From the NCBI GenBank assembly GCA_964491265.1, contig CAZBFP010000001.1, positions 186,001 through 250,000 of the forward strand: a stretch of DNA of 64,000 bases, read 5' to 3'. Both the position numbers and the translations under genes were made by a program. The notes under the pieces were generated by a model that ran no database searches, was not told the DNA's origin, and saw only the letters and a list, made by a program, of their open reading frames with translations. This DNA comes from JBBAGC01 sp964491265. GTDB taxonomy: Bacteria > Spirochaetota > UBA4802 > UBA5550. Below, piece by piece: positions 48,342 through 57,677 of this stretch (position 1 is the first letter of the stretch; each line of letters begins with the position of its first letter).

Positions 48342-49583
48342 CTACAGCGCCCTGTAGGCAATATCCTTTCTATAGAATGCACCTTTAAACTTTATCTTCT
48401 CTATCTCCGAATAAACATTACTTCTCGCCTCTTCAATTGAATCCCCTGAAGAAGTAACATTAAGGATTCTGCCGCCGTTTGTGCAGACTGCACCGCCCCT
48501 CATCTCTGTACCTGCGTGGAAAACCTGCACCTTGTCTGAAACCTCATTGATCCCGGTTATTTCATCACCCTTTTCATAATCACCCGGATAACCCGCAGCT
48601 GACATAACAACCGTTATAGTATTCCCTTTTCTGAATTTAACAGGAACCTGATCAAGTGTACCGTCAATTGATGCATTTAAGAGATCACCCAGTTTACCTT
48701 CAAGGAGGGGGAGAATCACCTGGGTCTCAGGATCACCAAACCTGGCATTAAACTCCAGTACTTTTATATTATCACCATCTATCATTACACCGGCGTATAG
48801 AATCCCCTTAAAGAGTATTCCCTCTTTTCTCATGCCGTCAACAACCGGCTGGAGAACATTATTTTTTATAAACTCCATCCGCTCAGGTGTTGCAACAGGA
48901 GCCGGTGCGTATGCCCCCATACCCCCGGTATTAGGGCCCTTATCACCATCAAAAATACGTTTATGATCCTGGGCTGCAACCAGAGGTATAACATTTACAC
49001 CATCAGAAATTCCCAGAACTGAAGCCTCCTCACCCTGTAAAAACTCCTCAACAAAAACCCTGGAATCATCATTCACATTCTTTTCAATAAATTCAATCGC
49101 CTCATCCGCATTCTCCGGAATAGCCACTCCCTTTCCTGCTGCAAGTCCATCCAGCTTAATAACAAGCGGGAACTTCTCTATTTTTTTAACAAAGTCTGTA
49201 ATAGACTCCCTTCCGGTGAAATCCCAGTGCCCGGCTGTGGGTACCCCATAGGTTTCCATAATTCTCTTTGCAAAGAGTTTGCTCCCTTCAATCATTGCCG
49301 CATCTTTACGCGGCCCGAAAACCCGGATACCCTTTTCTTCGAGATAATCAACAATACCGTTTACAAGAGGAACTTCGGGGCCCACAACCACCATGTGAAT
49401 ATTTTTTTCTCTGCAAAATGATGCAATTCCGGCAAAATCATCCCCCCCTATGTGAACCCTGTACTTCTCTTCAATCCCTCCATTACCTGGAGCCACATAA
49501 ACCTCACTGGCGCTTCCATCACTCAGGAGTCTCCATGAAAGGGCATGCTCCCTCCCCCCTGATCCTATTATCAGATATTTCAT
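48342..49583 (-). CDS. purD: Phosphoribosylamine--glycine ligase (GARS)
   Basis: 413 residues, close to the usual length. MKYLIIGSGGREHALSWRLL opens the N-domain; VVVGPEVPLVNGIVDYL, LDGLAAGKGVAIPENADEAI, GPNTGGMGAYAPAPVATPER and LEFNARFGDPETQVILPLL are the ATP-grasp and ligand sites of GARS. It makes glycinamide ribonucleotide, step 2 of purine synthesis. purM lies 2.5 kb away on the opposite strand. The phosphohexomutase gene is 13 bp upstream, so the two are probably one transcript. Confidence 0.96.
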   Translation of the reverse strand: MKYLIIGSGGREHALSWRLLSDGSASEVYVAPGNGGIEEKYRVHIGGDDFAGIASFCREKNIHMVVVGPEVPLVNGIVDYLEEKGIRVFGPRKDAAMIEGSKLFAKRIMETYGVPTAGHWDFTGRESITDFVKKIEKFPLVIKLDGLAAGKGVAIPENADEAIEFIEKNVNDDSRVFVEEFLQGEEASVLGISDGVNVIPLVAAQDHKRIFDGDKGPNTGGMGAYAPAPVATPERMEFIKNNVLQPVVDGMRKEGILFKGILYAGVMIDGDNIKVLEFNARFGDPETQVILPLLEGKLGDLLNASIDGTLDQVPVKFRKGNTITVVMSAAGYPGDYEKGDEITGINEVSDKVQVFHAGTEMRGGAVCTNGGRILNVTSSGDSIEEARSNVYSEIEKIKFKGAFYRKDIAYRAL

Positions 49584-49596
49584 CGTTTAATCCCTC

Positions 49597-51126
49597 TTAC
49601 CCGGATATATATTTCTGCAGTTTTTCAAAACTGATATTTTTATAATTATTTAAAAATTCTACAAGCTCACCTGCAATCAATGCAGCCCCGCCGGGAGAAT
49701 CTGATTCAATATTAAGAGGGAGAACAGGATCATGAAGCGACAAACGGAGCAGAAACCATCCGTCACCTGCAGACCTGCCGCAGCTTACCCGTATCCCCTC
49801 ATAATTAACAGGGGCAATAGTCCATGCGTCAACCCCATTTACAAATCGCTCAAGATCATTAATAATCATCTTCCCCTGTGAAGCAAAATCATCCTCATAG
49901 AGATTGATTCTAAACTCCACCTCTTCCACTGGCTGAACAAGATCCTTAATCAGATAAAGGATCGAACCTTTATTCTCAAGTTTAAGCCTGGCAGATTCTA
50001 TTATCAGCCTTGCAGCAAGATAGGCCCCGTCATCGAGAAAATAATTTTCTTTCATGGCCCCATGCCCGGAGGTTTCAATTGCCAGATGGCACTCCTCACC
50101 TTCATTGTTTAGCCGCACAGCTTCATTGATTACGTTTTTATATCCCCGCTTAAATCTGTGGTGTCTGCCGCCAAGCTTATCTTCAATAAAAATTCTCAGC
50201 CCCTCTGATGTAACAGAGTCTGTCACAATTGTTGTTCCCGGATGCTCTTCAAGCACAATAGCGGAAATAAGCGCTATAAGTGAATTCCTGTTTATGATAA
50301 CCCCGCTGCTGTCAACAATTGCAGACCTGTCTACATCAGTATCAAAAATAATTCCAAGATCAGCTCCGCTTTTCAGCACAGCACTTCTGATCGATTCCAT
50401 TGCTTCACTGTTTTCAGGATTAGGCTCATGATTGGGGAACATGCCGTCAGGCTCAAGAAAAACACTCCCTTCAATATCAGCGCCAAGTGGTTTAAGGATA
50501 TTATGGGCAAAAAAACCGCCAGCCCCATTGCCGGCATCTACAACTATCTTCATCCCTGTAAGGGGCATTTCAAAATTATCCTTCCTGTTTATACCGATGC
50601 GGATCTTATCAATAAAAATTGAACAATACCTCTCCATGAGAGGGATAGATTCAGATGTAACATCAGGTATGGCGGATGGAAACTCTGCCTCAGATGCATG
50701 TTTTAAAAGGAGGCTAATATCACCCTTTTCAAGGCTCCCTTTAGAGGTGAAAAACTTAAAGCCATTCCTGTTAAAAGGGAGATGGCTTGCAGTAATCATA
50801 ACAGCGCCATGGCAGGAGAATTCATCAATAACTGTACTCATAAACATGGCAGGTGTTGATGCCATGCCGCAGTCATAAAGAGATGCCCCCATTGATGCAG
50901 CGCCTGCAATAAAGCCTTTTTTAAGATCAGTCCCGGTAATGCGTGAATCAGTACCAATAGCAACCTTTACAGCATCTGCAGAAATGCCTGAATTTTCAGA
51001 GAGCCATTTAATAAAAACATAACCGAGAATATATGCTGTTTCAGGGGTCAGGTTAACCTTTTCATCACCCCTCTCTATTGCAACACCCCTTATATCAGAT
51101 CCATTCTGAAGTTTTTCCCAGTCCAT
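49597..51126 (-). CDS. Phosphomannomutase/phosphoglucomutase
   Basis: 509 residues of the alpha-D-phosphohexomutase family. The phosphoserine loop is MITASHLPFNRNGFKFF, the metal-binding loop DTDVDRSAIVD, the sugar-binding loop ETSGHGAMKENYFLDDGAY, and the C-terminal phosphate loop lies near RVSCGRSAGDGWFLLRLSLH. All four loops are intact. It should interconvert hexose 1- and 6-phosphates for surface polysaccharide or glycolytic use; the exact sugar is not predictable. Upstream of purD in a likely two-gene unit. Confidence 0.9.
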   Translation of the reverse strand: MDWEKLQNGSDIRGVAIERGDEKVNLTPETAYILGYVFIKWLSENSGISADAVKVAIGTDSRITGTDLKKGFIAGAASMGASLYDCGMASTPAMFMSTVIDEFSCHGAVMITASHLPFNRNGFKFFTSKGSLEKGDISLLLKHASEAEFPSAIPDVTSESIPLMERYCSIFIDKIRIGINRKDNFEMPLTGMKIVVDAGNGAGGFFAHNILKPLGADIEGSVFLEPDGMFPNHEPNPENSEAMESIRSAVLKSGADLGIIFDTDVDRSAIVDSSGVIINRNSLIALISAIVLEEHPGTTIVTDSVTSEGLRIFIEDKLGGRHHRFKRGYKNVINEAVRLNNEGEECHLAIETSGHGAMKENYFLDDGAYLAARLIIESARLKLENKGSILYLIKDLVQPVEEVEFRINLYEDDFASQGKMIINDLERFVNGVDAWTIAPVNYEGIRVSCGRSAGDGWFLLRLSLHDPVLPLNIESDSPGGAALIAGELVEFLNNYKNISFEKLQKYISG

Positions 51127-51325
51127 AAAATAATTTCATCTCCGGTTATCATAAATGCATTTTTTTGAAATTCACTATTAATACTTTCTCCGCCCTGTCT
51201 GTGTCAACGAAATAATCATCAACGCCTATTCACAGGATTTAAGATTTTTGTAACAATTAATTCCTGATTCAGTACTAATTTTTATTTTTTTATACTATAA
51301 TAATAGAGTATAATGGAGGATTGCC

Positions 51326-51676
51326 ATGATATATTCTCTCCCTTTCATTATCCCGGGGATAATATTGCTACTCTCAGGAGGACTTATCTTTATTTTTTCT
51401 GCAAATCAATTCCGGTCACCCCTGGGATTCCGCACAGAATTATCCTTTAAAAACATGGATGTCTGGAGGGCATCAAACCGAGTCTTTGGAGCTTCAGTTG
51501 CTGTTTCAGGGTTCATATCGATTACACTGGGGTTTCTTTTCTTTTTTATTTTTAACGATATACCGAGTCTGATTGTAATAGTTATACTCTCATTTATATC
51601 TGTATTCATCTCATTTTATTACACAGACAATTATATCAAAACATTTTACGATGATTCAGGATATAGAATTAAGTAG
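51326..51676 (+). CDS. SdpI-like membrane protein
   Basis: 116 residues with three membrane segments (about 4-26, 57-78, 79-101). Between the first two is RSPLGFRTELSFKNMDVWRA, which fits the conserved GxRTxxTxxNxxxWxxxN of the SdpI family; in Bacillus SdpI protects against the SdpC toxin, but most relatives have no known role. TGGAGG lies 7 bp before the ATG. It is a single-gene unit with a palindromic repeat after it. Confidence 0.78.
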   Translation: MIYSLPFIIPGIILLLSGGLIFIFSANQFRSPLGFRTELSFKNMDVWRASNRVFGASVAVSGFISITLGFLFFFIFNDIPSLIVIVILSFISVFISFYYTDNYIKTFYDDSGYRIK

Positions 51677-51720
51677 TAAAATATTGTTAATTCCATAAGT
51701 TTTATATATAATATATTGCT

Positions 51721-51757
51721 CTAATATCCCCGCCACCGAAGGCGGCGGGGATATTAG
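51721..51757. repeat. GCCGCC hairpin repeat, copy 2
   Basis: CTAATATCCCCGCC ... GGCGGGGATATTAG: a 14-bp perfect stem with the variable centre ACCGAAGGC, downstream of the SdpI-like gene. Same family as 38992 and 53132. Confidence 0.82.
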
Positions 51758-51839
51758 ATACAGAATTATTGCACAAAAGCTTTTTTCCGGAATAAGGGTG
51801 GAAATTAAATTTCCGGATATAACTCACCATGCGTCAACT

Positions 51840-51929
51840 CCCCTCACCCGAGCGAGTCTGAAGGGCGCTCACCCTCTCCCGCTTCAGCGGGAGAGGGTGG
51901 TCAAGCGGTTGCGATGACAGGGTGAGGGG
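51840..51929. repeat. Compound palindromic repeat (CCCCTCACCC ... GGGTGAGGGG)
   Basis: Outer arms CCCCTCACCC (51840-51849) and GGGTGAGGGG (51920-51929) enclose an inner 13-bp perfect hairpin CACCCTCTCCCGC, loop TTCA, GCGGGAGAGGGTG (51870-51899). Only one copy in the window; the sequence is of the type dispersed in many bacterial genomes. Confidence 0.75.
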
Positions 51930-52046
51930 ACGATTGATTTTTCCCGGAATTTAATTCGCACCTCGGGAATAATTAAGTAATAAAATATTGTTTACAATTA
52001 GAGGGTTAAGATTATTCTATACTGACTAACATTATGAGGTATAAGA

Positions 52047-53081
52047 ATGTCCCTTACATATAAAGATTCCGGTGTTGATGTTGAGGGGGGGAACAGATTT
52101 GTAAAAAAAATTGCCCCCTTTGTCCGCAACACCTTTACACCCGGCGTAATTACAGATATAGGCGGTTTCGGCGCACTCTTCTCCCCCGATTTATCCGGCA
52201 TGAATGAACCTGTACTTGTATCAGGCACAGATGGTGTAGGCACAAAGCTTAAAATCGCCCAGATGATGAATAAACACGACACTATCGGGATTGATGCAGT
52301 TGCAATGTGTGTTAATGATATAATTACAAGCGGGGCAAAGCCTCTCTTCTTCCTTGATTACATATCATGCGGAAGATTACAGGAGGATGTTCTCGTTGAT
52401 GTAGTCAAGGGTATTGCACAAGGGTGCATCCTCAGTGAATGCTCCCTTGTTGGGGGTGAAACAGCTGAACATCCGGGCGTGGTCCCTGATGATGAATATG
52501 ATATTGCCGGTTTCTCAGTAGGGATTGTAGATAAAAAGAAAATTATCAACGGCCAGTCAATAGCACCGGGGGATATAATTATAGGGATTTCATCCAGCGG
52601 AATTCATTCAAACGGCTACTCAATGGTTAGAAAGCTTTTCCTTGAAATGAAAGGCTTCACCCTTGATCATAAGTTCAGTGATCTTGATAAAAATCTGGGG
52701 GAAACACTCCTCACACCCACTGCCATATATGTAAAAGGGATTAAATCGTGTATCGACTCCGGAGTAAACCTTAAAGGGATAGTTCACATAACAGGGGGGG
52801 GATTTTACGAAAATATACCGCGCATACTCCCGGCCGGGGCATCTGTAATAATAGAAAAAAAATCATTCCCTGCCCCCCCCATATTCAGTATTATCGAAAA
52901 AGAGGGATCAGTAGCTGAAGCTGAAATGTTCACCACCTTCAACATGGGTATCGGGATGATGCTGTTCCTTGAAAAAAGCCAGGGGGATGCGACGATGAAA
53001 ATCCTCAATGAATCGGGATACAGCTCATATATTATTGGAGAAGTAGCGTCTCATAAAGATGAAAAGGTAAAGATAATATAA
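52047..53081 (+). CDS. purM: Phosphoribosylformylglycinamidine cyclo-ligase (AIR synthetase)
   Basis: 344 residues, the usual length. YKDSGVDVEGGNRFVKKIAP is the standard opening; VSGTDGVGTKLKIAQMMNKH, IGIDAVAMCVNDIITSGAKP and LVGGETAEHPGVVPDDEYDI are the ATP and substrate loops; HITGGGFYENIPRIL is in the C-terminal domain. It closes the imidazole ring in step 5 of purine synthesis. Transcribed alone; purD is nearby on the other strand. Complete. Confidence 0.96.
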   Translation: MSLTYKDSGVDVEGGNRFVKKIAPFVRNTFTPGVITDIGGFGALFSPDLSGMNEPVLVSGTDGVGTKLKIAQMMNKHDTIGIDAVAMCVNDIITSGAKPLFFLDYISCGRLQEDVLVDVVKGIAQGCILSECSLVGGETAEHPGVVPDDEYDIAGFSVGIVDKKKIINGQSIAPGDIIIGISSSGIHSNGYSMVRKLFLEMKGFTLDHKFSDLDKNLGETLLTPTAIYVKGIKSCIDSGVNLKGIVHITGGGFYENIPRILPAGASVIIEKKSFPAPPIFSIIEKEGSVAEAEMFTTFNMGIGMMLFLEKSQGDATMKILNESGYSSYIIGEVASHKDEKVKII

Positions 53082-53131
53082 TTAAATGGCAATTCCTTTA
53101 AACCTGTTTTAGCGCCAAACAGACGATAATA

Positions 53132-53160
53132 TCACCCCGCCGCCTTCGGCGGCGGGGTGA
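53132..53160. repeat. GCCGCC hairpin repeat, copy 3
   Basis: TCACCCCGCCGCC, loop TTC, GGCGGCGGGGTGA: a 13-bp perfect stem located 50 bp after purM, followed by AATAGAGAATT as in copy 1 (AATAGAGCATT). Confidence 0.85.
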
Positions 53161-53277
53161 ATAGAGAATTTTGAATTATAATAAAGTTCAGGGATTATCA
53201 CTGAAAATAGTCTCTTTTTTTACATTTTTTATCCGATAATATTCATATACCTACAAGATCTGCCATGAGGGGATATT

Positions 53278-53922
53278 ATGCGTATTTTGATTCCAATTCT
53301 TTTAACTGCTCTCATATGTTCGTCACTCTACTCCCAGGAACCGGCAGGTGCCGGAGGAACAGACCAGCCTGTTCAGAACAACAATGCCATTGTTATTCCG
53401 GCAGGATATGGTGAAGCTCAATGGGGCGCATACCTGACAGATACCAGAGATAAAATAGCTGGGAGAATTATATTCACTGATGACAAGTCTGTGATTAAAT
53501 CCAGAGATGGAGATCTTGAGTACCACTACGGTTTTTTCTACAGGGACCCGCTCATTACAGGTGAAAAAATAGAAACTGAAACAGCCCCTGAAACTGAAGC
53601 TGATACCCCGGAAATAAAGGATGAAGGGCGTCTCTTCTATGTTTCCCTCCAGTTCCCCTATCTTAACAAAGATCTGGTATATAACAAAATTAAAGAAAAA
53701 TACGGCGATCATTCAAGCGAAGACATAAGAAACAACCAGGGTGCCATGGCCTGGAATTCTGAAAAGACTATAATACTCATGTGGATCGACCAGTATGAAG
53801 ATAAACCCTACTGCAGAAGAATTGTATATGTGAATAAAGAGATAGCATCACAGCTTAATGAATATCACCATTCCATCTTTCATAAAAGAGAGATCGATCT
53901 GATAAGACAGCTTAACCCCTGA
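53278..53922 (+). CDS. Secreted protein of unknown function
   Basis: 214 residues with a signal peptide (MRILIPILLTALICSSLYSQ). The mature protein includes GYGEAQWGAYLTDTRDKIAG, an acidic linker with TETAPETEADTPE and a C-terminal domain (FPYLNKDLVYNKIKEKYGDH, then KTIILMWIDQYEDKPYCRRI). The WGxxxxxVRxKI-like start and the ending recall small periplasmic proteins often found in spirochaetes, but I cannot name a family. It has its own terminator, so it is probably a single-gene unit. Confidence 0.68.
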   Translation: MRILIPILLTALICSSLYSQEPAGAGGTDQPVQNNNAIVIPAGYGEAQWGAYLTDTRDKIAGRIIFTDDKSVIKSRDGDLEYHYGFFYRDPLITGEKIETETAPETEADTPEIKDEGRLFYVSLQFPYLNKDLVYNKIKEKYGDHSSEDIRNNQGAMAWNSEKTIILMWIDQYEDKPYCRRIVYVNKEIASQLNEYHHSIFHKREIDLIRQLNP

Positions 53923-53950
53923 AATTTTAATCTTACAGCTTAATGCAAAT

Positions 53951-53994
53951 AAAAAGCCTTTATCGGTTCAAAAAAACAGATGAAGGCTTTTTTT
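53951..53994 (+). terminator. Intrinsic terminator after the secreted protein gene
   Basis: AAAAAGCCTT (53951-53960) pairs with AAGGCTTTTT (53983-53992), and the run continues with two more Ts. The loop is 22 nt. A 10-bp stem with a strong T-run. Confidence 0.82.
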
Positions 53995-54072
53995 ATCAGT
54001 TTATTTATTGCCAAAAAAATTTTAATTCTTAAATTAGATCCACCATAATAAATTTATCATCAGGTTATCCCC

Positions 54073-57042
54073 ATGAAAAAATCGAGACTCTATCTGCTGC
54101 TGATTTCATCGGCGCTTATCATTTCCGGACTAATAATCTTTAATAATCAGGAATCTGTTTTTATTAACCCCTTTAACTCACACCTTAATATTGAAAATGC
54201 CTCAAAAATCGCATCAGACAACAAAGGGAATATATTTGTTATTTATGATTCATCAAAAAAAATATTAAAAGTAAACAGCAGCGGAAGGGTTGAATTTATC
54301 CTCAAAGGAAATTCGGAAAGACCTGACCGCTTTGCCCTTGCCTGGGATATAGCCACGGACAGCATGGGGAATTTTTACATCCTCGATTATGCTACAGATT
54401 CTTCCGGTCTTAAAGTTGAACGGGAAAGTATTAAAATGTTCAGTTCCGGCGGTGATTATATTACAACTGTTTTTGATCGATATTATGAAGAAAACCGGCC
54501 TGACATGGAGGGGAATTACCGTAAAATCAGGTTCTATAATGACAGAATATTATATTACTATACTGATTCTGAAACCATGCATATCGGTTCTATTTCACCT
54601 GCCACAGGGGAGGATACTCTACTCAAAGAAATAAGAGTTAAAGACCCGAAGCTTAATATTGTTGACTGCGACTTTCTCCCCAACATGGCATCAATAACCT
54701 ATATTACGCAGAAAGGGCAGATATTCCTGAGCAGATATAACCTCGATTTTAAACAGATCTATACCAGCTCTATGTCGTCCATGAAAACAGGACCATCAAT
54801 ACCATGGAGGATAATCGCTGACGGTAATTCTATATACTTTTCAGACGCGGGGCAGCGGAAAATCGCGAAACTGGATCTGAAAAAAACCGGGCCTGAAAAG
54901 TTCAGCTACTCAGGAGATACAGGGGAGATAGTCCGTTCCTTTCTTCTCACAGGGGAAGGCTTCGCTGCAGTAACTGACAGCTCGATTATTCAAGGCGACT
55001 TCCAGGGCAATATAATTTCCGCTGAGAATAGTAAAAGATATTCAAACATTATCATAATGCTCAGGTGGATTGTTTTTCTCAGTGCCATACTATTCTGCAT
55101 AAGCTTTGTTTTTCTATGCTCCTGGATATACACTTTTGTTTTTGAGAATGGTTTTCCCGAGGTTTTTATTCAATCAGTAATGATAATAACAGCTGTGCTT
55201 ATCACAACAATAATTGTACTTATAATCGCAGTCACAACCCTTACAGGGATGTATAAAGAGAATCAGTTTAATAACCTTAAGCACGTCAATCAGCTGTCCC
55301 AAAAATACCTGGATGGTGATCTTGTAAAAAAAATTCAGAATCGGGAGGACTTCATGAACCCCTCCTATGTGAAGCTCAGATCCCAGCTTCACAGCATGTT
55401 CAACGAGAACGAGGATGAATGGAATGAAGATTATTATGGCGGTCTATACACCTTAAAAAACAATGATATTTATGTTCTCATGTTTTTTGATGACAGTTCC
55501 GGTGTGAACTTCCCCTACAGGGATAATTACATAGAAACACAATTTAAAGATGTAATCGACAAGGGTGCCATAGTGGGAGTAGAGGAGAGTGATGTCTACG
55601 GATCATGGATATACTCTCTCGGCCCTGTTTACGATTCAAAGGGTAATCTCGCTGCCATACTGGAAATCGGTAAAGACCTTAATGCCTTTGAAGTTAAAAT
55701 CAGAAACTTTATAATAAATATCAGTAAAGAGATTATCACTGTTCTTATAATTCTTGTTCTGGTAATGATAGAAATTACTATACTCCGTAATGTGTTTAAA
55801 AATAAAACCGATCCTGAAACATCTGACAACCCCTTCGGGAAATACCCGGTTGAAATTGTGAGGATGCTTGCCTTTGTTATTGCCTTTTCATATGCACTCC
55901 CTGTTTCATACACCCCTCTTATGATGAGGGATATCCTTGCAAGCACAGGAACTTCAGTGTTCAATCTTCCGGAAGGTATTGCAATGGCAATACCTATTTC
56001 CGCTGAAATGCTTGCGACAGCACTTTTTGCTGTTTTTTCCGGAAGCCTTGTAGAAAAAAGAGGATGGAAGGCACCTTTCATATTCGGGACGATATTTATG
56101 GCTGCAGGTTCATTTATAGCCTATTATATTAATGACCCTTATGCTTTTATTGTAGCCAGAACATTTGTAGGAGCGGCATACGGTTTTGCTCTGGTTACGC
56201 TCCAATGCTATCCCATGATATCACCTGATATAACTGTAAGAAATAACGGCCTGGCTTCACAGAATTCCGGACTCAATGCAGGCTACTGCTGCGGAGTTGC
56301 CATAGGGGGACTGAGCGCTGATTATCTCGGATATTCCCAGGTATATATATTCTCAGTAATGGTATCTCTAATGGCCCTTCTCTATGCCCGGCACCTTATG
56401 ACAAACAACCGCACCTATACCCTTGAAGAGCCGAAAAAAGTTTCTGCAGGAGATATATTCAAATTCTTTACCAACAGAAATATTTTTCTCTTCTTCTTTG
56501 CTGCTTTTATACCTGTATCAATATGCAGCATGTTCCTCACCTACATGTTTCCCGTCTTTGCAGAATCAAAAGAAGTAACAGCAGGTGATATAAGCCGTGT
56601 TTTCATGATCAACAGTCTTGTAATAATATATCTCGGCCCGGCCATAGTCAGGTTTCTCACAAAAAGCAATCTGCTAAGAGGTAAAATGTCCATGGCCCTT
56701 TATATAGCTGTAACACTGGCCGGTCTTGTGATATTTGCAATAAAGCCCGATATTACTACTGCTGTTATCCTTGTAATATTTATCGGAATCGGCGACAGTT
56801 TCGGACTCCCCATGAGTATTGATTATCTTATTGAACTAAAGGCTTCAGCAGAGATGGGCTATGATAAAAGTGTGGGCTACCTGAATTTCGTCGGGAATAT
56901 AGGGCAGATGATAGGGCCTCTGCTCATGGGTTACCTTTTCGTTTTCGGTTATGAACAGGGAACATTTATCATAATAGCCGGTATGACTGTGGCGTTTCTT
57001 ATCTTTATAGCATTAACGAGGAATGAACATGCAGAATCGTGA
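54073..57042 (+). CDS. Fusion of extracytoplasmic propeller, Cache-like sensor and MFS transporter
   Basis: 989 residues. TM1 at about 7-24. Residues 30-320 are NHL/beta-propeller-like (ASKIASDNKGNIFVIYDSSK, ALAWDIATDSMGNFYILDYA, RIIADGNSIYFSDAGQRKIA). Two TMs follow (about 328-355 and 365-390), then an extracytoplasmic stretch of some 170 residues (YYGGLYTLKNNDIYVLMFFD, YSLGPVYDSKGNLAAILEIG) resembling a single Cache-type sensor, and a TM near 555-575. From about 595 to the end is a complete 12-helix MFS-like region (VEKRGWKAPFIFGTIFMAAG, RTFVGAAYGFALVTLQ, VGYLNFVGNIGQMIGPLLMG). No output kinase, cyclase or methyl-accepting domain is present. Possibly a transporter gated by an attached ligand sensor. 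It overlaps the GNAT gene by 14 bp. Confidence 0.75.
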   Translation: MKKSRLYLLLISSALIISGLIIFNNQESVFINPFNSHLNIENASKIASDNKGNIFVIYDSSKKILKVNSSGRVEFILKGNSERPDRFALAWDIATDSMGNFYILDYATDSSGLKVERESIKMFSSGGDYITTVFDRYYEENRPDMEGNYRKIRFYNDRILYYYTDSETMHIGSISPATGEDTLLKEIRVKDPKLNIVDCDFLPNMASITYITQKGQIFLSRYNLDFKQIYTSSMSSMKTGPSIPWRIIADGNSIYFSDAGQRKIAKLDLKKTGPEKFSYSGDTGEIVRSFLLTGEGFAAVTDSSIIQGDFQGNIISAENSKRYSNIIIMLRWIVFLSAILFCISFVFLCSWIYTFVFENGFPEVFIQSVMIITAVLITTIIVLIIAVTTLTGMYKENQFNNLKHVNQLSQKYLDGDLVKKIQNREDFMNPSYVKLRSQLHSMFNENEDEWNEDYYGGLYTLKNNDIYVLMFFDDSSGVNFPYRDNYIETQFKDVIDKGAIVGVEESDVYGSWIYSLGPVYDSKGNLAAILEIGKDLNAFEVKIRNFIINISKEIITVLIILVLVMIEITILRNVFKNKTDPETSDNPFGKYPVEIVRMLAFVIAFSYALPVSYTPLMMRDILASTGTSVFNLPEGIAMAIPISAEMLATALFAVFSGSLVEKRGWKAPFIFGTIFMAAGSFIAYYINDPYAFIVARTFVGAAYGFALVTLQCYPMISPDITVRNNGLASQNSGLNAGYCCGVAIGGLSADYLGYSQVYIFSVMVSLMALLYARHLMTNNRTYTLEEPKKVSAGDIFKFFTNRNIFLFFFAAFIPVSICSMFLTYMFPVFAESKEVTAGDISRVFMINSLVIIYLGPAIVRFLTKSNLLRGKMSMALYIAVTLAGLVIFAIKPDITTAVILVIFIGIGDSFGLPMSIDYLIELKASAEMGYDKSVGYLNFVGNIGQMIGPLLMGYLFVFGYEQGTFIIIAGMTVAFLIFIALTRNEHAES

Positions 57043-57544
57043 TACTTATATTAATCAGAGCTACCGTGTAGAAGAGGTAGACAATACTGACAAGGCTGAA
57101 GAGCTGATAGATTTTCTCCTCTCTGTCCATGCCTTTGACGCAAAGCTAACACCTGGTGAAATTGAACAGATATACAGAGAGCCTTTCATCTGTCTCAGAA
57201 GCCGTGACCTTAAATACTGGTTTTCCAGAGATGAAAATGGGAAAATCATTGCAGCCCTGGGAGTAAAGGAGACCGATCACCGCACATCAGGGTTTCTCAT
57301 AAGCTACATTGCCGTAGACAAAAGACACAGACATGAAGGGATCGGCAAACAGCTCCTCTCTACTGCCCTGGACTTTGTCAAATCCATGAAGGGCAGATTC
57401 CTCATGGTAGACACATCGAACAGGCCTGAATATGAACCGATGAGAACCTTTATGACCACCAACGGCTTTGTCCATGTAGGAACTTTCCCCGATTATTATT
57501 ATGAGGGGGAGAGTACAATGTGGTTTTATTATAAGATAAAATAA
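57029..57544 (+). CDS. GNAT-family N-acetyltransferase
   Basis: 171 residues from the ATG at 57029, which has GAGGA 6 bp upstream; the ATG at 57023 is an alternative. ISYIAVDKRHRHEGIGKQLL contains motif A of GNAT enzymes (R/QxxGxG/A), which binds the acetyl-CoA pyrophosphate, followed by FVKSMKGRFLMVDTSNRPEY and a C-terminal FVHVGTFPDYYYEGE like that of small-molecule or amino-acid acetyltransferases. It overlaps the transporter fusion by 14 bp, so the two are co-expressed; it may modify what the transporter handles. The substrate is unknown. Confidence 0.85.
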   Translation: MQNRDTYINQSYRVEEVDNTDKAEELIDFLLSVHAFDAKLTPGEIEQIYREPFICLRSRDLKYWFSRDENGKIIAALGVKETDHRTSGFLISYIAVDKRHRHEGIGKQLLSTALDFVKSMKGRFLMVDTSNRPEYEPMRTFMTTNGFVHVGTFPDYYYEGESTMWFYYKIK

Positions 57545-57677
57545 TGCTGATTTAATGCTATTTCTTAATTTTAAAAATATTTATAATAGATCTATCCATT
57601 ATCTGCTTTAAGTACGATTAATAGAAGTTTTATACAAGCGAAACACAGATGTTGTGCTTGCTAATTATTGTATTCTT

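Larger units (their letters stand above)
51677..52046. other. Repeat-bearing gap before purM
   Basis: It contains a 14-bp-stem hairpin (51721-51757) and a compound palindrome (51840-51929). The sequence before purM is AT-rich and should hold its promoter; an ATGAGG lies close to the start. No gene is seen. Confidence 0.6.
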
